Notes: generated by a model not told the origin, from the letters alone. A stretch of DNA of 64,000 nt from Evansella alkalicola (GCF_019042735.1 NZ_JAHQCR010000091.1:1-64000), one strand, 5' to 3'. Positions 18,092 through 26,931 are shown, counted from the stretch's first letter. Made by a program: numbers and translations.

Positions 18092-18122
18092 ATTATATAA
18101 AATGACGTAACGTCACTATCAA
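18092..18122 (-). promoter_or_regulatory. MerR-type promoter and operator
   Basis: On the minus strand TTGATA (18117-18122) and TATAAT (18092-18097) are separated by 19 bp instead of 17. The spacer holds TGACGTTACGTCA (18103-18115), a perfect 6-1-6 palindrome. MerR regulators activate such promoters by untwisting the spacer. The start codon is 22 bp further on. Confidence 0.85.
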
Positions 18123-18156
18123 GAGCCAAATAGAAAAATGAGGACTTTTTTAGAAA

Positions 18157-18197
18157 TAGTTCCCGAAATCCTTGCCGCCATACAGCTCCGGGCACTA
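18157..18197. repeat. Solitary 41-nt hairpin of the array-2 family
   Basis: Starts TAGTTCCCGAA and ends AGCTCCGGGCACTA, the same arms and exactly the same 41-nt length as one array-2 hairpin, but the loop is different (ATCCTTGCCGCCATAC). It lies about 6.3 kb from array 2 and has no tandem partner. Confidence 0.75.
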
Positions 18198-18310
18198 TCG
18201 CAATCGCAAGGTTTTATCTGGTCTCAACACTCTCATGCTTTGGTCAATTTAACTAAAGCAAATTTAAATCCAAAAACGTTCTTTTCTTTAAAAGAAATAC
18301 AAGCCCCATC

Positions 18311-18345
18311 AAAAAAAATACCGAGCGGTTTTTGCCCGGTATTTC
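18311..18345 (-). terminator. Terminator of the ATP-grasp/yojF/bshB2 operon
   Basis: On the minus strand AAATACCGGGC pairs with GCTCGGTATTT and is followed by a T-run. Confidence 0.85.
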
Positions 18346-18411
18346 TAATTATTAATTATTCACAAGTCATTATGGTGAAAGGTGTGTGTTCTAAGTTCTA
18401 AGCATACAAAC

Positions 18412-19074
18412 TTAATCTAGAGGATAGGTCCAGAATCGTTCCCTAGTTAATCGCTGCTTCGTATAATCATCACCATTGTAGTACTGCTCTTTCATAGCTT
18501 CAATTGATCCTGCAGTTTGTGATTCATGTGCTTCAATAACCTTTAGTTTCTCTTCGGCAAATTCCTCTATATTAACTACTACGTCTGGTGCACCAATCAC
18601 TTCCTCGCAGCCTTCTGAAAAAGCTATCGCATGTATAACTGGGCGCTTCCCCTTTTCCATGCGTTGTACTGCTTGAATAACAGCAGCTCCTGTTGCATCG
18701 TGATCTGGGTGAACAGCATATCCAGGATAAAAAGTGATAATCAACGATGGATTTGTTTCTTCAATTACACTGGAAATACGATCAATTAATAATTTCTGAT
18801 CTGTAAACTCAACCATTTTATCTCTCAAACCAAATTTTCGCAAATCTTTGACTCCTAATAAGCGACATGCTTCTTCCAATTCTTGCTTGCGAATTTTAGG
18901 TAAAGTTTCCCGATTAGCAATGAGAGGTCTCCCCATATTTCTCCCCATTTCACCTAGAGTCAGGCATACATAAGTAACGGGAGTACCTGCTTTAGTATGG
19001 GATAAAATGGTCCCAGCGACGCCAAATGCTTCGTCATCTGGGTGTGGGAATACGACTAAAACATGACGTTCCAT
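18412..19074 (-). CDS. bshB2: Bacillithiol biosynthesis deacetylase BshB2
   Basis: 220-aa zinc-dependent LmbE/PIG-L-family deacetylase that removes acetate from GlcNAc-malate, the second step of bacillithiol synthesis. The Zn motif HPDDEAFG is at about residue 11-18, and AVHPDHDATG supplies the third ligand. LTLGEMGRNMGRP and EGCEEV match BshB2 (B. subtilis YojG). AAAGGAAGTG precedes ATG 19074; the longer frame adds nine residues without a site. Its position behind yojF repeats the B. subtilis order. Confidence 0.92.
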   Translation of the reverse strand: MERHVLVVFPHPDDEAFGVAGTILSHTKAGTPVTYVCLTLGEMGRNMGRPLIANRETLPKIRKQELEEACRLLGVKDLRKFGLRDKMVEFTDQKLLIDRISSVIEETNPSLIITFYPGYAVHPDHDATGAAVIQAVQRMEKGKRPVIHAIAFSEGCEEVIGAPDVVVNIEEFAEEKLKVIEAHESQTAGSIEAMKEQYYNGDDYTKQRLTRERFWTYPLD

Positions 19075-19165
19075 AAAAATACACTTCCTTTTTAAATACA
19101 TGGCTTCTTAATTTGTGTAAGCTACCGTAAAAAAAATAATCATATGTTGGCGTGCAACTTTCTCT

Positions 19166-19516
19166 TTACTTTGGAAATGGAGTTTCGCTTAGTTGGAAAG
19201 CAATTGCTAGTTTCCCCTCGTGATTGTGACCAGCAAATAGGACGCGGTTTTCCTCATCGATTGTCCAATCAGTAAGGCCTTCTGCATATAAGTAGCCGTA
19301 TTCTGTTTCAAGGCCAATCCTATATGGTCCATCTCCCTTAATACCACCATTTATATAGGTGAGTGGTACATTTCTAACAAAAGTACCTGCAGATAAAAAT
19401 GCCTGATCGTGGTGGGAGGCATAAGCTCCGTTTGTTGTTTCTAGATGTATATACAATTTCTTGCCTTTTAACTTTGATAGTGTTTCCTGTGCAAAACTTG
19501 GGTCAATAGGTTTCAA
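19166..19516 (-). CDS. yojF: YojF family protein (DUF1806)
   Basis: 116 aa, all beta by pattern, family of unknown role nearly always next to bshB2. Conserved parts are LYIHLETTNGAYASHHDQ, AGTFVRNVPLTYINGGIKGDGPYRIGLET and LFAGHNHEGKLAIAFQLS. Three conserved His residues hint at metal or ligand binding, but no activity is known. It starts 26 nt after the ATP-grasp stop and ends about 90 nt before bshB2, so all three are probably one transcript. Confidence 0.88.
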   Translation of the reverse strand: MKPIDPSFAQETLSKLKGKKLYIHLETTNGAYASHHDQAFLSAGTFVRNVPLTYINGGIKGDGPYRIGLETEYGYLYAEGLTDWTIDEENRVLFAGHNHEGKLAIAFQLSETPFPK

Positions 19517-19542
19517 ACGTATTCACCTCCTGTTTGAAAAAA

Positions 19543-20484
19543 TCAATAGTGCCGTTTTAACTCTTCTTTTAGTTTACGAGCAGCTTCTTTCATTCCGAAA
19601 ATACCAGCTTTTTCTTCTGCTTGAGGGTTATAATTGGTATTCGTATTTACATCGTAAGTATACACTTTACCATCGCTGTCAGTAATGTTCTCGATTCCAG
19701 CAAAATAAATGCCTTCACCTTGTAAGAATTTTTCATATTTCTCAATCAATGGGCTTTCATAGTTTTCAATAATCTCAAACTTAGGTTTAGTGATTGAGTT
19801 ATTTGAGCCATCAGTTGGGCAAAATTGCTCTCCTATTTCACATGCTTCAGCAGGACAGAGCTCAAAGCCTTCCGATGTATCAACTTGGACAGCATACATG
19901 AACTTTCCACCGATAAACTCACAACGTGTAATAGTTTGAGTTGGTGATGAAATATATTCTTGTAATAACATCACACCATCAATAGAAGGCTCAATTTTAT
20001 TGGAGACAACCCATTCTTTTAAAGAAGTTTTAGAATCAAATTTATGGACCCCTAAACCTTTTCCAGCCCTGTTATGCTTTGTGATAAAGGGAGAAGGGAA
20101 ACTCTCTGTAGCAATACATAAAGCTTCATTTCCCATTACGGCTGTTGTTTTAGGGACCAAGACGTCATAGCGTTTTAAAGCCTCGTATTGGGCAACTTTA
20201 CTTAATTCTAATTGAAGGGCGTTTCTTCCATTAAGGACGCGTCTACCATGACCCTCTAACCAAGTTAAAGTAGCGTGGGTCAATTCTGGTGCATATCGAT
20301 GCCCTCTTGTATGGGATGATGCACTCATTCTATTATAAAATATACCTTCAGGAGGCACTTCGTCTAATGGAACGACTCCTTGGTGTAAGTGCCAATCTTC
20401 AAAGGGAACTTGTAATTCGGCTAATGCATCTATAAGTGGTTTTGTCCATTCATCATTTTCATGGAGTATAAAAACCTTTGTCAT
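19543..20484 (-). CDS. ATP-grasp (RimK-like) ligase in the bacillithiol-deacetylase operon
   Basis: 313-aa ATP-grasp enzyme that would join a carboxylate to an amine or thiol via an acyl phosphate. Seen are ITKHNRAGKGLGVHKF (ATP loop), VMLLQEYISSPTQTITRCEFIGGKFMYAVQVD and the Mg-binding region TYDVNTNTNYN. GGAGGTGTCAAC precedes ATG 20484; the upstream 43 codons of open frame lack a site. It heads a transcript with yojF and bshB2. The substrate is unknown; a role in thiol or peptide metabolism is inferred from context only. Confidence 0.85.
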   Translation of the reverse strand: MTKVFILHENDEWTKPLIDALAELQVPFEDWHLHQGVVPLDEVPPEGIFYNRMSASSHTRGHRYAPELTHATLTWLEGHGRRVLNGRNALQLELSKVAQYEALKRYDVLVPKTTAVMGNEALCIATESFPSPFITKHNRAGKGLGVHKFDSKTSLKEWVVSNKIEPSIDGVMLLQEYISSPTQTITRCEFIGGKFMYAVQVDTSEGFELCPAEACEIGEQFCPTDGSNNSITKPKFEIIENYESPLIEKYEKFLQGEGIYFAGIENITDSDGKVYTYDVNTNTNYNPQAEEKAGIFGMKEAARKLKEELKRHY

Positions 20485-20614
20485 GTTGACACCTCCGCTG
20501 ATTAAATTATAAAAATAGTGTGTAAATAATATTGTAACAGGTTTAAGATTTCTTTTCCTGAATTTATAACCCAATTCAGTTGAGATATAATGGAAGTGTC
20601 TAGGCAAACACACA

Positions 20615-20660
20615 TAAAAAAACAGGCATTATGTTGGAGGTGGCCTCCAAGAACGCCTGT
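20615..20660 (-). terminator. Terminator of the cheY-like gene
   Basis: AACAGGC pairs with GCCTGTT, with an inner TTGGAGG/CCTCCAA stem; seven T follow on the minus strand. Confidence 0.88.
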
Positions 20661-20670
20661 TAGTAGTATT

Positions 20671-21033
20671 CTATCGTTCTAGTGCTTTGTTTAATGCTTC
20701 TATTATTCTAGCATTATCAAATGGTTTTACAATGAAATCAAGTGCACCATTTTGAATGGCTTCCACAACTTTTGCCTGCTGTCCCATCGCTGAACACATG
20801 AGCACTTTCGCATGGGGATTTAGTTTTTTAATTTCTTTTAATGCTTCTATTCCGTCCATTGTAGGCATGGTAATATCCATTGTAACAAGATCTGGCTTAT
20901 GTTCACGGTATAGGTCAACTGCCTCTTGACCGTTTGCTGCTTCACCTACAACTTCGAAACCGGCATCTGTTACGATTCTTTTTAGAGTCATTCTCATGAA
21001 AGCAGCATCATCTGTAATTAGCAGTTTTGTCAT
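20671..21033 (-). CDS. CheY-type single-domain response regulator
   Basis: 120-aa receiver domain with no output domain. The acidic pocket is ITDDAAF (D8, D9), the phosphorylation site is TMDITMP (D53), the switch Ser is in VLMCSAM and the Lys is in FIVKPF. It closely resembles Bacillus CheY, which binds the flagellar motor switch, yet no chemotaxis or flagellar gene is nearby. AGGGAGG precedes ATG 21033. It has its own terminator, so it is monocistronic. Confidence 0.9.
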   Translation of the reverse strand: MTKLLITDDAAFMRMTLKRIVTDAGFEVVGEAANGQEAVDLYREHKPDLVTMDITMPTMDGIEALKEIKKLNPHAKVLMCSAMGQQAKVVEAIQNGALDFIVKPFDNARIIEALNKALER

Positions 21034-21282
21034 ACGAAAGCAGTCCTCCCTTGTAGCAGTATCCTTTCTATTAATATAGTACTTAAGATATATAATGTCA
21101 ATTGATCTTATTATGAAAATAGGTCTATTATACTGTAGAGTTGTAAATGATTAACGGGTGTACACGAATGAGTAATGAACTTATTGACCGCCCGCAGAAA
21201 AAGAGAATGTGCAGAGACGATCACCAACACATGAGTAGTAGTTTCAAGTGGTTGACAAAAACAAAAGATAGGGGTGTTAAAG

Positions 21283-21978
21283 ATGTCGTATACAGAAGAA
21301 TTAGAAGCATTATTTTCCGCACATAAGGTTGAAGAAAATATTCCAACTATGAAGGCATACATGAAAAATCAGTTTGAATTTTTAGGAATTAAGACGCCAG
21401 AAAGAAATGCTTTGTTGAAGCAGTTTTTCAAAGAAACTAGTATTCTAGAAGAAAAGGTGTTACCTATAGCTTTTTTACAAGAAGTATGGAAAAAACCTGA
21501 AAGGGAATATCAATACGTAGTCCTTGGTATATTAGGACATCGTCCACAATGGCTTCATGCGAATGAAGTGCCCTTCTTAATTGACTTGATAGTTACTAAA
21601 TCATGGTGGGATACGGTTGATACAATAGCAGGAGGAATTGTAGGAGAATTATTTTCCCGTGAGCCTCAGTTCATTGAACAATATATTCCAGATTGGGAAC
21701 AACATGAAAATCTATGGTTGAGAAGGACTGCAATCCTATTTCAATTGAAGTATAAAGGAAATACAGATCAGGATTTATTGTTCCATGTCATCAAGGTAAA
21801 TAAGGATCAGACTGACTTTTTTATCCGAAAAGGGATTGGTTGGGCACTAAGAGAATATAGTAAGACAAATCCCGCAGCTGTAGAAGCATTTATTTCAGAA
21901 AACGACGACTTGTCTCCCTTAAGTATTAGAGAAGGTCTGAAACATATTAAACGAGAAAGAGATAAGAAGAACTACTGA
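21283..21978 (+). CDS. AlkD-like DNA alkylation repair protein
   Basis: 231-aa HEAT-repeat protein of the AlkC/AlkD glycosylase family, which removes bulky or cationic alkylated purines. Landmarks are GIKTPERNALLKQF, QYVVLGILGHR, TKSWWDTVDTIAGGIVGEL (Trp and catalytic-region Asp), ENLWLRRTAILFQLKYK and FIRKGIGWALREYSKTNP. AGGGGTG precedes ATG 21283, preferred to GTG 21274. It ends 38 nt before ung, so two base-excision repair genes are side by side and may be co-transcribed. A partial dispersed repeat lies upstream near 21185. Confidence 0.88.
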   Translation: MSYTEELEALFSAHKVEENIPTMKAYMKNQFEFLGIKTPERNALLKQFFKETSILEEKVLPIAFLQEVWKKPEREYQYVVLGILGHRPQWLHANEVPFLIDLIVTKSWWDTVDTIAGGIVGELFSREPQFIEQYIPDWEQHENLWLRRTAILFQLKYKGNTDQDLLFHVIKVNKDQTDFFIRKGIGWALREYSKTNPAAVEAFISENDDLSPLSIREGLKHIKRERDKKNY

Positions 21979-22016
21979 CCGCAGTACAACATGTTATGAA
22001 AAATAAAGGTGGTACC

Positions 22017-22700
22017 ATGACAATTAGTGAGATTAATACAGATTGGCAAAAGTATATTAATAGGGAATTCCAGAAGTCTTACTTTGTGGAGCTGAAGGAA
22101 TTCTTAAACAAAGAGTATGAAGAAAAACTAGTTTTCCCAGCATATAAAAACATCTTTCATGCACTAAACTCAACATCGTATGAAGATACAAAAGTTGTAA
22201 TCTTGGGGCAGGATCCATACCATGGAAAAGGACAAGCCCATGGTTTGAGTTTTTCTGTGCAACCTGGAGTTAAGATTCCCCCTTCCTTGCGCAATATCTA
22301 TAAGGAACTACATAGTGACCTCGGATATGAAATACCGAGTCATGGCTATTTACAGAGCTGGGCGAATGAAGGTGTATTATTGTTGAATACAGTTTTGACA
22401 GTTCAGGAGGGGAAAGCTTACTCCCATCAGAAAAAAGGGTGGGAAGAGTTCACAGATGCAGTTATTCAGGAATTGAATAATCGATCTACCCCTGTCGTAT
22501 TTATATTATGGGGGAGACACGCCCAAGGGAAAAAATCGTTTATTACTGGGGAACAGCACCACATTATTGAATCCCCACATCCAAGTCCCTTATCGGCCAA
22601 TCGAGGTTTTTTTGGTAGCCGTCCCTTTTCAAAAACAAATAGTTTTCTAAGAAGTAGCGGTTTAAAAGAAGTGAATTGGGAGCTGCCAGTTAAATTGTAG
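22017..22700 (+). CDS. ung: Uracil-DNA glycosylase
   Basis: 227-aa family-1 UDG that excises uracil from DNA. The water-activating motif GQDPYHG lies at about residue 64-70, VLLLNTVLTV holds the uracil-binding Asn, and HPSPLSANRGFFGSRPF is the DNA minor-groove loop. The length matches B. subtilis Ung (225 aa). AAAGGTGG precedes ATG 22017; the frame extends 7 codons upstream without a site. It opens the part of the window that follows B. subtilis ywd order. Confidence 0.95.
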   Translation: MTISEINTDWQKYINREFQKSYFVELKEFLNKEYEEKLVFPAYKNIFHALNSTSYEDTKVVILGQDPYHGKGQAHGLSFSVQPGVKIPPSLRNIYKELHSDLGYEIPSHGYLQSWANEGVLLLNTVLTVQEGKAYSHQKKGWEEFTDAVIQELNNRSTPVVFILWGRHAQGKKSFITGEQHHIIESPHPSPLSANRGFFGSRPFSKTNSFLRSSGLKEVNWELPVKL

Positions 22701-22755
22701 GTTGTTCCAACAATAATTCTTTTCTGGGTAGGCAAAAAATATAGGAGGAATACAT

Positions 22756-23583
22756 ATGACTACATTAAATATTCATTCGACAGTGACGTTAAATAACGGC
22801 GTGAAAATGCCTTGGCTAGGTTTAGGCGTTTACAAAGCAGAAGATGGTAATGAGGTGAAAAATGCAATTAAAGTGGCACTTGAGGCGGGTTATCGCAGCA
22901 TTGATACAGCATCTTTTTACCATAATGAAGCTGGTGTAGGAGAGGCTCTTCGTGAAACAGATGTGCCGAGGGAAGAAATTTTTGTTACTACTAAAGTGTG
23001 GAATGACGAACAAGGATATGAGGAAACATTAAAAGCATTTGAATCTAGCCGTACAAAACTAGGGTTAGATGTCATAGATTTATACTTAGTACATTGGCCA
23101 GTCACAGGAAAGTTTAAGGATACTTGGAGAGCGATGGAAAAACTTTACGATGAGGGGAAAGTCCGAGCTATTGGTGTGAGTAATTTTAATATTCATCATC
23201 TAGAATATCTTCTAAAGGATGCAAAGGTAAAGCCCGTAGTTAACCAAGTGGAGTTCCACCCACTTCTGACCCAAGAGGAACTACACGAGTTTTGCAAAAA
23301 GAATGATATTCAGTTAGAGGCTTGGAGTCCACTTACTAGAGGGCATATGTTCGATGACGAGAGATTAGTAAAATTGGCAGAAAAGTATGGGAAAACGCCA
23401 GCCCAAATCATATTACGTTGGGATCTTCAAAAGGAAGTTGTAACAATTCCAAAATCAGTAACACCAGCAAGAATTCAATCCAACACGGAGATTTTTGATT
23501 TTGAATTGTCTGAGGAAGATATGAATATCCTGGATAGCTGTAATGAACACAAACGGTTCGGTCCAGACCCAGATACATTTTAG
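22756..23583 (+). CDS. Aldo/keto reductase
   Basis: 275-aa NADPH-dependent TIM-barrel oxidoreductase, closest in pattern to the YvgN/YtbE (methylglyoxal/glyoxal reductase) group. The catalytic tetrad is in GYRSIDTASFYHNE (Asp, Tyr), VTTKVW (Lys) and LYLVHWPV (His). The cofactor segment is IPKSVTPARIQSN. GGAGG precedes ATG 22756. It is followed after 23 nt by a beta-hydroxyacid dehydrogenase, and both may detoxify or reduce small aldehydes and keto acids. Confidence 0.92.
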   Translation: MTTLNIHSTVTLNNGVKMPWLGLGVYKAEDGNEVKNAIKVALEAGYRSIDTASFYHNEAGVGEALRETDVPREEIFVTTKVWNDEQGYEETLKAFESSRTKLGLDVIDLYLVHWPVTGKFKDTWRAMEKLYDEGKVRAIGVSNFNIHHLEYLLKDAKVKPVVNQVEFHPLLTQEELHEFCKKNDIQLEAWSPLTRGHMFDDERLVKLAEKYGKTPAQIILRWDLQKEVVTIPKSVTPARIQSNTEIFDFELSEEDMNILDSCNEHKRFGPDPDTF

Positions 23584-23606
23584 TAGGATATGGAGGAGGA
23601 AATGGT

Positions 23607-24482
23607 ATGGCAGACAAACCTGTAGTTGGTTTTATTGGAACAGGTGTGATGGGAAAAAGCATGGCTTCACATATTAAAAAGGGAGGACATGAGCTCCTCG
23701 TCTACAACCGGACAAAAGGTAAGGCGGAAGAGTTATTAAATCAAGGCGCTGTATGGTGTAATACGGTGGCTGAACTTGCGGAGAAGTCCGATGTCATTAT
23801 TACGATTGTAGGATATCCACATGATGTGGAGGAAATTTATTTGGGTGAAGAGGGGATTCTTGCCCATGTTCGTCAAGGGGCGAATCTTATTGATATGACT
23901 ACTTCCAATCCACAGCTTTCGAAAAAAATTTATGATGTGGCTAAGGATAAGGGAGTAGGGTGTCTAGATGCCCCAGTTTCGGGTGGTGATATTGGTGCTA
24001 AGGAAGCGAGGTTAGCCATCATGGTTGGTGGAGATGAGGATACATTTAAAGAGGTCTATCCAATTCTCTCACTGATGGGACAGAATATTCAACATCAAGG
24101 TCCAGCAGGGTCTGGTCAGTATACAAAAATGGCAAATCAAATCGCGATTGCGAGTACAATGATGGGGGTAGCCGAATCCCTAGCCTATGCGAAGAAAGCT
24201 GGCCTTGATCAGAAAAAGGTACTAGATAGTATCTCTACGGGGGCTGCAGGGAGCTTTTCCCTCAGTAATCTAGGTCCAAGGATGATTGATGGTAATTTTG
24301 AGCCAGGCTTCTATATTAAGCACTTCATTAAAGATATGAAAATAGCATTGGAATCAGCCGAAACAATGGGATTGCATACACCAGGCTTAGCCTTGGCGAA
24401 AAAACTATATGAGGAACTCACCGAAAAAGGTGAAGACGATTCAGGAACACATGCCATCTATAAATATTATATAAACCAATAA
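23607..24482 (+). CDS. NAD(P)-dependent beta-hydroxyacid dehydrogenase (YkwC-like)
   Basis: 291 aa of the 3-hydroxyisobutyrate/tartronate semialdehyde reductase family. The Rossmann motif is GFIGTGVMGKSMASHI, the substrate motif is DAPVSGGDIGAKEARLAIMVGG, and the catalytic Lys is in GSGQYTKMANQIAI. FIKDMKIALESAETMG is the family C-terminal signature. GGAGGAGG precedes ATG 23607. It sits in an apparent operon with the aldo/keto reductase and is followed by a terminator. The exact substrate is not set by sequence. Confidence 0.92.
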   Translation: MADKPVVGFIGTGVMGKSMASHIKKGGHELLVYNRTKGKAEELLNQGAVWCNTVAELAEKSDVIITIVGYPHDVEEIYLGEEGILAHVRQGANLIDMTTSNPQLSKKIYDVAKDKGVGCLDAPVSGGDIGAKEARLAIMVGGDEDTFKEVYPILSLMGQNIQHQGPAGSGQYTKMANQIAIASTMMGVAESLAYAKKAGLDQKKVLDSISTGAAGSFSLSNLGPRMIDGNFEPGFYIKHFIKDMKIALESAETMGLHTPGLALAKKLYEELTEKGEDDSGTHAIYKYYINQ

Positions 24483-24527
24483 TAGTTAGCTTTAGCTTTC
24501 CCTAGAGAGTTAAAGGTACCTAGAAAG

Positions 24528-24573
24528 AAAAGCTGTCCTAGAAGGTGATGAACTTTCAGGGACAGCTTTTTGT
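24528..24573 (+). terminator. Terminator after the two oxidoreductase genes
   Basis: AAAAGCTGTCCT pairs with AGGGACAGCTTTTT. Confidence 0.9.
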
Positions 24574-24631
24574 TATTTAACTAGACCAATAGCGTAGCTA
24601 GCCCTTAGACGGTAGCCCACAAAATGAGTAA

Positions 24632-24676
24632 TTTGTCGTATTTTATAGAGATTTGTCGAATAAAATATAATATAAT
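24632..24676 (+). promoter_or_regulatory. Two Spo0A-box-like sites and -10 element before the histidine kinase gene
   Basis: TTTGTCGTATTTT (24632) and TTTGTCGAATAAAA (24652) match the 0A-box core TGTCGAA (the first with one or two mismatches) and are 20 bp apart, two helical turns. TATAAT occurs at 24666-24671 and 24671-24676 directly after. Spo0A control is inferred. Confidence 0.5.
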
Positions 24677-24738
24677 ATGAAAAGAGAGAATTAGCTTAGT
24701 CCATTCAGAGCAAATAGTACATGATGAAGGAGTCCACA

Positions 24739-26907
24739 ATGCAACATACGTTGAGATTCAAGCTGTTAGTCTTCTTTCTGTTAATAACTTTCATACCGAT
24801 GATTATTGTGGGTATTATTGGCTATTACAATCAGAAGGAAGAACTGACGAACAGTGTAGAACAGATGCTCATGATGAACAGTGAGATAATGTCTGTAGAA
24901 ATAGAAAAGTTCATTGAGGAAAGAATCACTAATACGAGATACCTTGCTCGCAATCCAATTTTAATGGACCAAGAGAGTGATACATGGGATATGAGGGTAC
25001 AAATTCATCAATTTTTAGATGTCCATCAAATTTATCAAGGGGTCGTCTTTGCTGATGTTGATGGAAGGGTAGTTATCGATGGAGATGGACAAACAGTAGA
25101 TAACGATATTAGTAATCGGGAGTGGTTTCAGCGAGCAGTGTCAGGAGAGCTTTATTTTTCTGATATATACATGTCTCCGTTACTTCGTTTTCCAGTCATC
25201 GTCATGGCTTCACCAGTTTATGATGAAGATAAAAATATCATTGGTGTAGTGTCACCCTACTTTAATATTGATGCACTTAACGAAACGATTGATAAATATA
25301 CGCTTCAGCAGCGCGAGATTGTAGGGTCAGAAGGGTATGCATTTTTAATTAATAGGAGTGGAGAAATAATCTCTCACCCAAACGACGACTTTATTTTTCA
25401 CAACAATTACTTTGTCGAATATGGATTATCTCCAATGACTTTAGCAGAAATGAGAGAGATGCCTGCTTTTATAGAAATACCTAATCTGGAAGAAGTACAT
25501 GCATTTTCGAAAGTAAAGAATATGCCTGGTTTTCATAACGATTGGTATTTAGGAATAGCTATAGATCAGAACCAACTGTATTATCCATTGTCAAGACTGT
25601 TAAAGCAGTATGTATTCTTTATTGGTTTAGTTTTACTTCTGATTACAATTGCAGTATTTAAGCTAGCTAACTATTTAGTAAAGCCAATCCAACAACTTGT
25701 AGAAACTACAGCTGCATTCGCTTCTGGGAAAAAAATAGAGAAGGTTCCTCAAATAAATGCATATAAAGAAATGGATCAGCTAAATCAAACGTTTTACGAG
25801 ATGACGAGAAAACTAGAGAAACGAGAACAAGATGACAAGAAATCTACTCTCATATTAGAGACAACGGATAATGGCGTGCTTGCTGTAAATAAGCTAGAAA
25901 AGCGTATTACACTGTTTAACAGGACTTGTGAACTTCTATTTGAAGAAGAGAAAGATACTGTTTTAGGAAAAACAATGGGAGAATTGTTGGAAATGTCGCC
26001 TAATTTTAGGTCTTTCGTAGAGGAGGCAACTCTTCTTCAACAGATTGAGGAAGTGGAAACTGAAAAGACGATTGAAATTGAATGTAACTGTAATGGTGGC
26101 AAAAAATACTTTTTAATAAGTATATCAACCTTACCGAGTTTAGAAGATGAGACAAGACACGACGAAATTTTATTAGTCTTTCATGATTTAACAGAAATTC
26201 GTCTTATGGAGAAAAAGTTAGTTCGTTCAGAAAAGTTGAAGATTGTTGGCCAGATTTCAGCTGGCCTCGCACACGAAATAAAAAATCCCCTTACAACCAT
26301 TCGTGGTTTTGTTCAGCTTTTAGGAGAAAATAAGGAAAGTAAAAACATAAAACATTATGACCTTATTATTAAAGAAATTGACCGTGTAAATGGTATTATT
26401 AACGACTTATTGAATATAGCAAAACCTAAGGTCAATTCTGAGGAAAACACTTATGTAAATGTAAAAAACCTAATTAATGACATTCTTCTATTGACTGAAA
26501 CACAGATGAAAAATAAGAATATACGTGTTTTCACTTCTATTGATGAAGAAATGCCATTAATTTTTACAAAGGAAAGTAAATTAAAGCAAGTATTAATCAA
26601 TTTGGTCCAAAATGCAGAAGAAGCTTTAGGAGATGATGGTGGAAAACTTAGGATCCATGCCTCTTATCATTGGCCTATGGAGGATTTAATCATTACCATA
26701 ACGGACACTGGCATAGGAATGGATCCACAGACAGTAGAGCAGCTAGGAATTCCCTTTTTTACAACAAAAAAAGACGGGACAGGTTTAGGGCTTACAACGA
26801 GTTTTCAAATCATTGAAGATATGGGTGGAACAATAACTGTTTCATCGGAAAAAGGTGAGGGGACGACTTTTGAAATTCGCTTACCAAATAAAAAACAAAA
26901 ACGCTAA
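24739..26907 (+). CDS. Membrane sensor histidine kinase: dCache, HAMP, PAS, HisKA, HATPase_c
   Basis: 722 aa. Membrane segment 1 (about 6-28) and segment 2 (about 290-313, FFIGLVLLLITIAVFKLA) bracket an extracytoplasmic double-Cache sensor (SNREWFQRAVSGELYFSDIY, PVIVMASPVYD). HAMP and PAS (about 370-490) follow. The H-box is SAGLAHEIKNPLTTIRGF (His near 513), with N-box NLVQNAEEAL and G-boxes DTGIGM and GTGLGL. The H-box closely resembles Bacillus phosphorelay (Kin) kinases, so Spo0F is a plausible partner; no response regulator is adjacent. AAGGAG precedes ATG 24739. A small-molecule ligand is likely. Confidence 0.92.
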   Translation: MQHTLRFKLLVFFLLITFIPMIIVGIIGYYNQKEELTNSVEQMLMMNSEIMSVEIEKFIEERITNTRYLARNPILMDQESDTWDMRVQIHQFLDVHQIYQGVVFADVDGRVVIDGDGQTVDNDISNREWFQRAVSGELYFSDIYMSPLLRFPVIVMASPVYDEDKNIIGVVSPYFNIDALNETIDKYTLQQREIVGSEGYAFLINRSGEIISHPNDDFIFHNNYFVEYGLSPMTLAEMREMPAFIEIPNLEEVHAFSKVKNMPGFHNDWYLGIAIDQNQLYYPLSRLLKQYVFFIGLVLLLITIAVFKLANYLVKPIQQLVETTAAFASGKKIEKVPQINAYKEMDQLNQTFYEMTRKLEKREQDDKKSTLILETTDNGVLAVNKLEKRITLFNRTCELLFEEEKDTVLGKTMGELLEMSPNFRSFVEEATLLQQIEEVETEKTIEIECNCNGGKKYFLISISTLPSLEDETRHDEILLVFHDLTEIRLMEKKLVRSEKLKIVGQISAGLAHEIKNPLTTIRGFVQLLGENKESKNIKHYDLIIKEIDRVNGIINDLLNIAKPKVNSEENTYVNVKNLINDILLLTETQMKNKNIRVFTSIDEEMPLIFTKESKLKQVLINLVQNAEEALGDDGGKLRIHASYHWPMEDLIITITDTGIGMDPQTVEQLGIPFFTTKKDGTGLGLTTSFQIIEDMGGTITVSSEKGEGTTFEIRLPNKKQKR

Positions 26908-26931
26908 GATATACTGTTCTTGGCGTTTTTG
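26897..26931 (+). terminator. Terminator overlapping the end of the histidine kinase gene
   Basis: AAAAACGC pairs with GGCGTTTTT; the stop codon lies inside the 5' arm. Confidence 0.85.

Noticed and set aside
18138..18401. 87-codon plus-strand frame near the MerR gene
   Set aside because: Runs through the solitary hairpin and a terminator, and has no ribosome binding site.
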